This document shows, piece after piece, positions 63,335-64,000 of a stretch of 64,000 nucleotides of DNA. Origin of the DNA: Verrucomicrobiaceae bacterium (lineage in GTDB: Bacteria; Verrucomicrobiota; Verrucomicrobiia; Verrucomicrobiales; Verrucomicrobiaceae). The stretch's first letter is position 1, and each line of letters starts with the position of its first letter. The notes under the pieces are model-generated. The model was not told the DNA's origin. It ran no database searches and worked only from the letters and a program-made list of their open reading frames with translations. The DNA lies in assembly GCA_016713035.1 (NCBI GenBank), contig JADJPW010000009.1, positions 248,001 through 312,000 of the forward strand. Direction: 5' to 3'. A program made the position numbers and the translations under genes.

Positions 63335-64000
63335 ATGAACAACGCCCTCCTCTCCAAAGCTGCCAACGAAGCCCGTGGTCTCGCCATGGATGCCGTGCAC
63401 AAGTGCTCCTCCGGCCACCTCGGTCTCCCGCTCGGCGCGGCGGAGATCGGCGCGGTGCTCTTCGGCCAAAGCCTCCAGTGCGATCCCGCTGATCCGAAGT
63501 GGCTCAATCGCGACCGTTTCATCCTCTCCGCCGGTCACGGCAGCATGTTCATCTACTCCTGGCTGCACCTCAGCGGTTATGCGGTGAGCATTGATGACGT
63601 GAGCAAGTTCCGCGTGCTCCACAGCATCACACCGGGCCATCCTGAGTTCCACGAAACGCCCGGCGTCGAGTGCACCACCGGCCCGCTCGGCCAAGGCGTA
63701 GGCAATGCCGTCGGCTACGCCCTCAGCGGCAAAATGGCCGCGGCGAAATACAACACCGCCGAGCATCAGATCATCGACAGCCACATCATCGCCCTCGCTG
63801 GCGACGGATGCCTCCAGGAAGGCGTGGCACGCGAAGCAGCCTCCTTCGCCGCGCACAACGGCCTCGACAACCTCATCCTCATTTACGATTCCAACGACGT
63901 CACGCTCGACGCGATGGCCAACGTCACCCAGAGCGAAGATACCCTCAAAATGTGGCGTGCACTCGGCTGGGACGCCGTGCAGATCGACGGCCATGACCTC
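63335..64000 (+). CDS. tkt: Transketolase, N-terminal fragment
   Basis: The first 222 codons are in the window, running off the right edge. MNNALLSKAANEARGLAMDA, SSGHLGLPLGAAEIG, FILSAGHGSM, GPLGQGVGNAVGYA and GDGCLQEGVAREAASFAAHN are the thiamine-pyrophosphate-binding half of transketolase. It acts in the pentose phosphate pathway. It starts at ATG 63335, with no strong ribosome-binding site. Confidence 0.93.
   Translation, partial: MNNALLSKAANEARGLAMDAVHKCSSGHLGLPLGAAEIGAVLFGQSLQCDPADPKWLNRDRFILSAGHGSMFIYSWLHLSGYAVSIDDVSKFRVLHSITPGHPEFHETPGVECTTGPLGQGVGNAVGYALSGKMAAAKYNTAEHQIIDSHIIALAGDGCLQEGVAREAASFAAHNGLDNLILIYDSNDVTLDAMANVTQSEDTLKMWRALGWDAVQIDGHDL

Noticed and set aside
1..64000. CRISPR arrays, tRNA or rRNA genes, integrases
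   Set aside because: No regular spaced repeats, no cloverleaf with a GTTCRA arm, and no transposase or integrase motifs were found when reading both strands by eye; a dedicated scan was not possible.

Overview
The window looks like a chromosomal segment from a member of the Verrucomicrobiota, probably the Verrucomicrobiaceae/Prosthecobacter group. This is inferred from family content, not from any search. The families are DUF1501, DUF1552, DUF1592-type cytochromes, sulfatases, DUF1080, DUF4838, DUF5722, a PEP-CTERM protein, a MoxR/DUF58/BatA/DUF4159 operon and an alternative complex III. GC content is fairly high, no tRNA, rRNA, CRISPR array or intact transposase was seen, and no prophage is evident.

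Layout. 1-1.1 kb: start of an alternative complex III operon (actA, actB partial) on the minus strand. 1.2-7.8 kb: an amino-acid oxidase, secreted beta-propeller proteins, and a secreted protein joining a VHL-beta-like domain to two HExxH peptidase-like domains. 7.8-11.5 kb: a DUF1552/DUF1592 pair. 11.6-15.6 kb: a fused trehalose-6-phosphate synthase/phosphatase with a GH15 enzyme. 15.8-23.6 kb: DUF1080, a small rearranged acyl-carrier-like protein, a broken gene, a large propeller protein, DUF1501 and a sulfatase. 23.7-36.05 kb: a methyltransferase, then a seven-gene operon from MoxR to a tetraheme lipoprotein. 36-44.6 kb: prephenate dehydratase, membrane and PEP-CTERM proteins, YceH, a Gly-rich lipoprotein, truncated hemoglobin, a sulfatase, a DMT transporter and phosphofructokinase. 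45-51.8 kb: the complete F1Fo ATP synthase operon atpBEFHAGDC on the minus strand, with a one-base frameshift in atpD. 52-54.4 kb: a VanX-like dipeptidase, a PIN toxin-antitoxin pair and a second rearranged acyl-carrier-like protein. 54.4-63.1 kb: secreted polysaccharide-related enzymes (DUF4838, acetyl-xylan-esterase-like, DUF5722), two small unknown genes and repeat elements. 63.3 kb to the end: the start of a transketolase.

The most interesting signals are these. (1) An almost identical CRP/FNR-type palindrome, TGTGAAA-N2-TTTCACA, lies upstream of three operons: alternative complex III, ATP synthase and MoxR. This suggests one regulon joining respiration, ATP synthesis and the MoxR envelope system. 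(2) Two acyl-carrier-like proteins have the segments of the ACP fold in circularly permuted order, with Gly where the phosphopantetheine Ser should be. (3) A secreted protein carries a VHL-beta-like domain plus two peptidase-like domains. (4) The ATP synthase operon has strong hairpins after atpE and between atpD and atpC. (5) Several genes are interrupted: atpD by one extra base, one gene at a poly-C tract, and one by an in-frame TGA.
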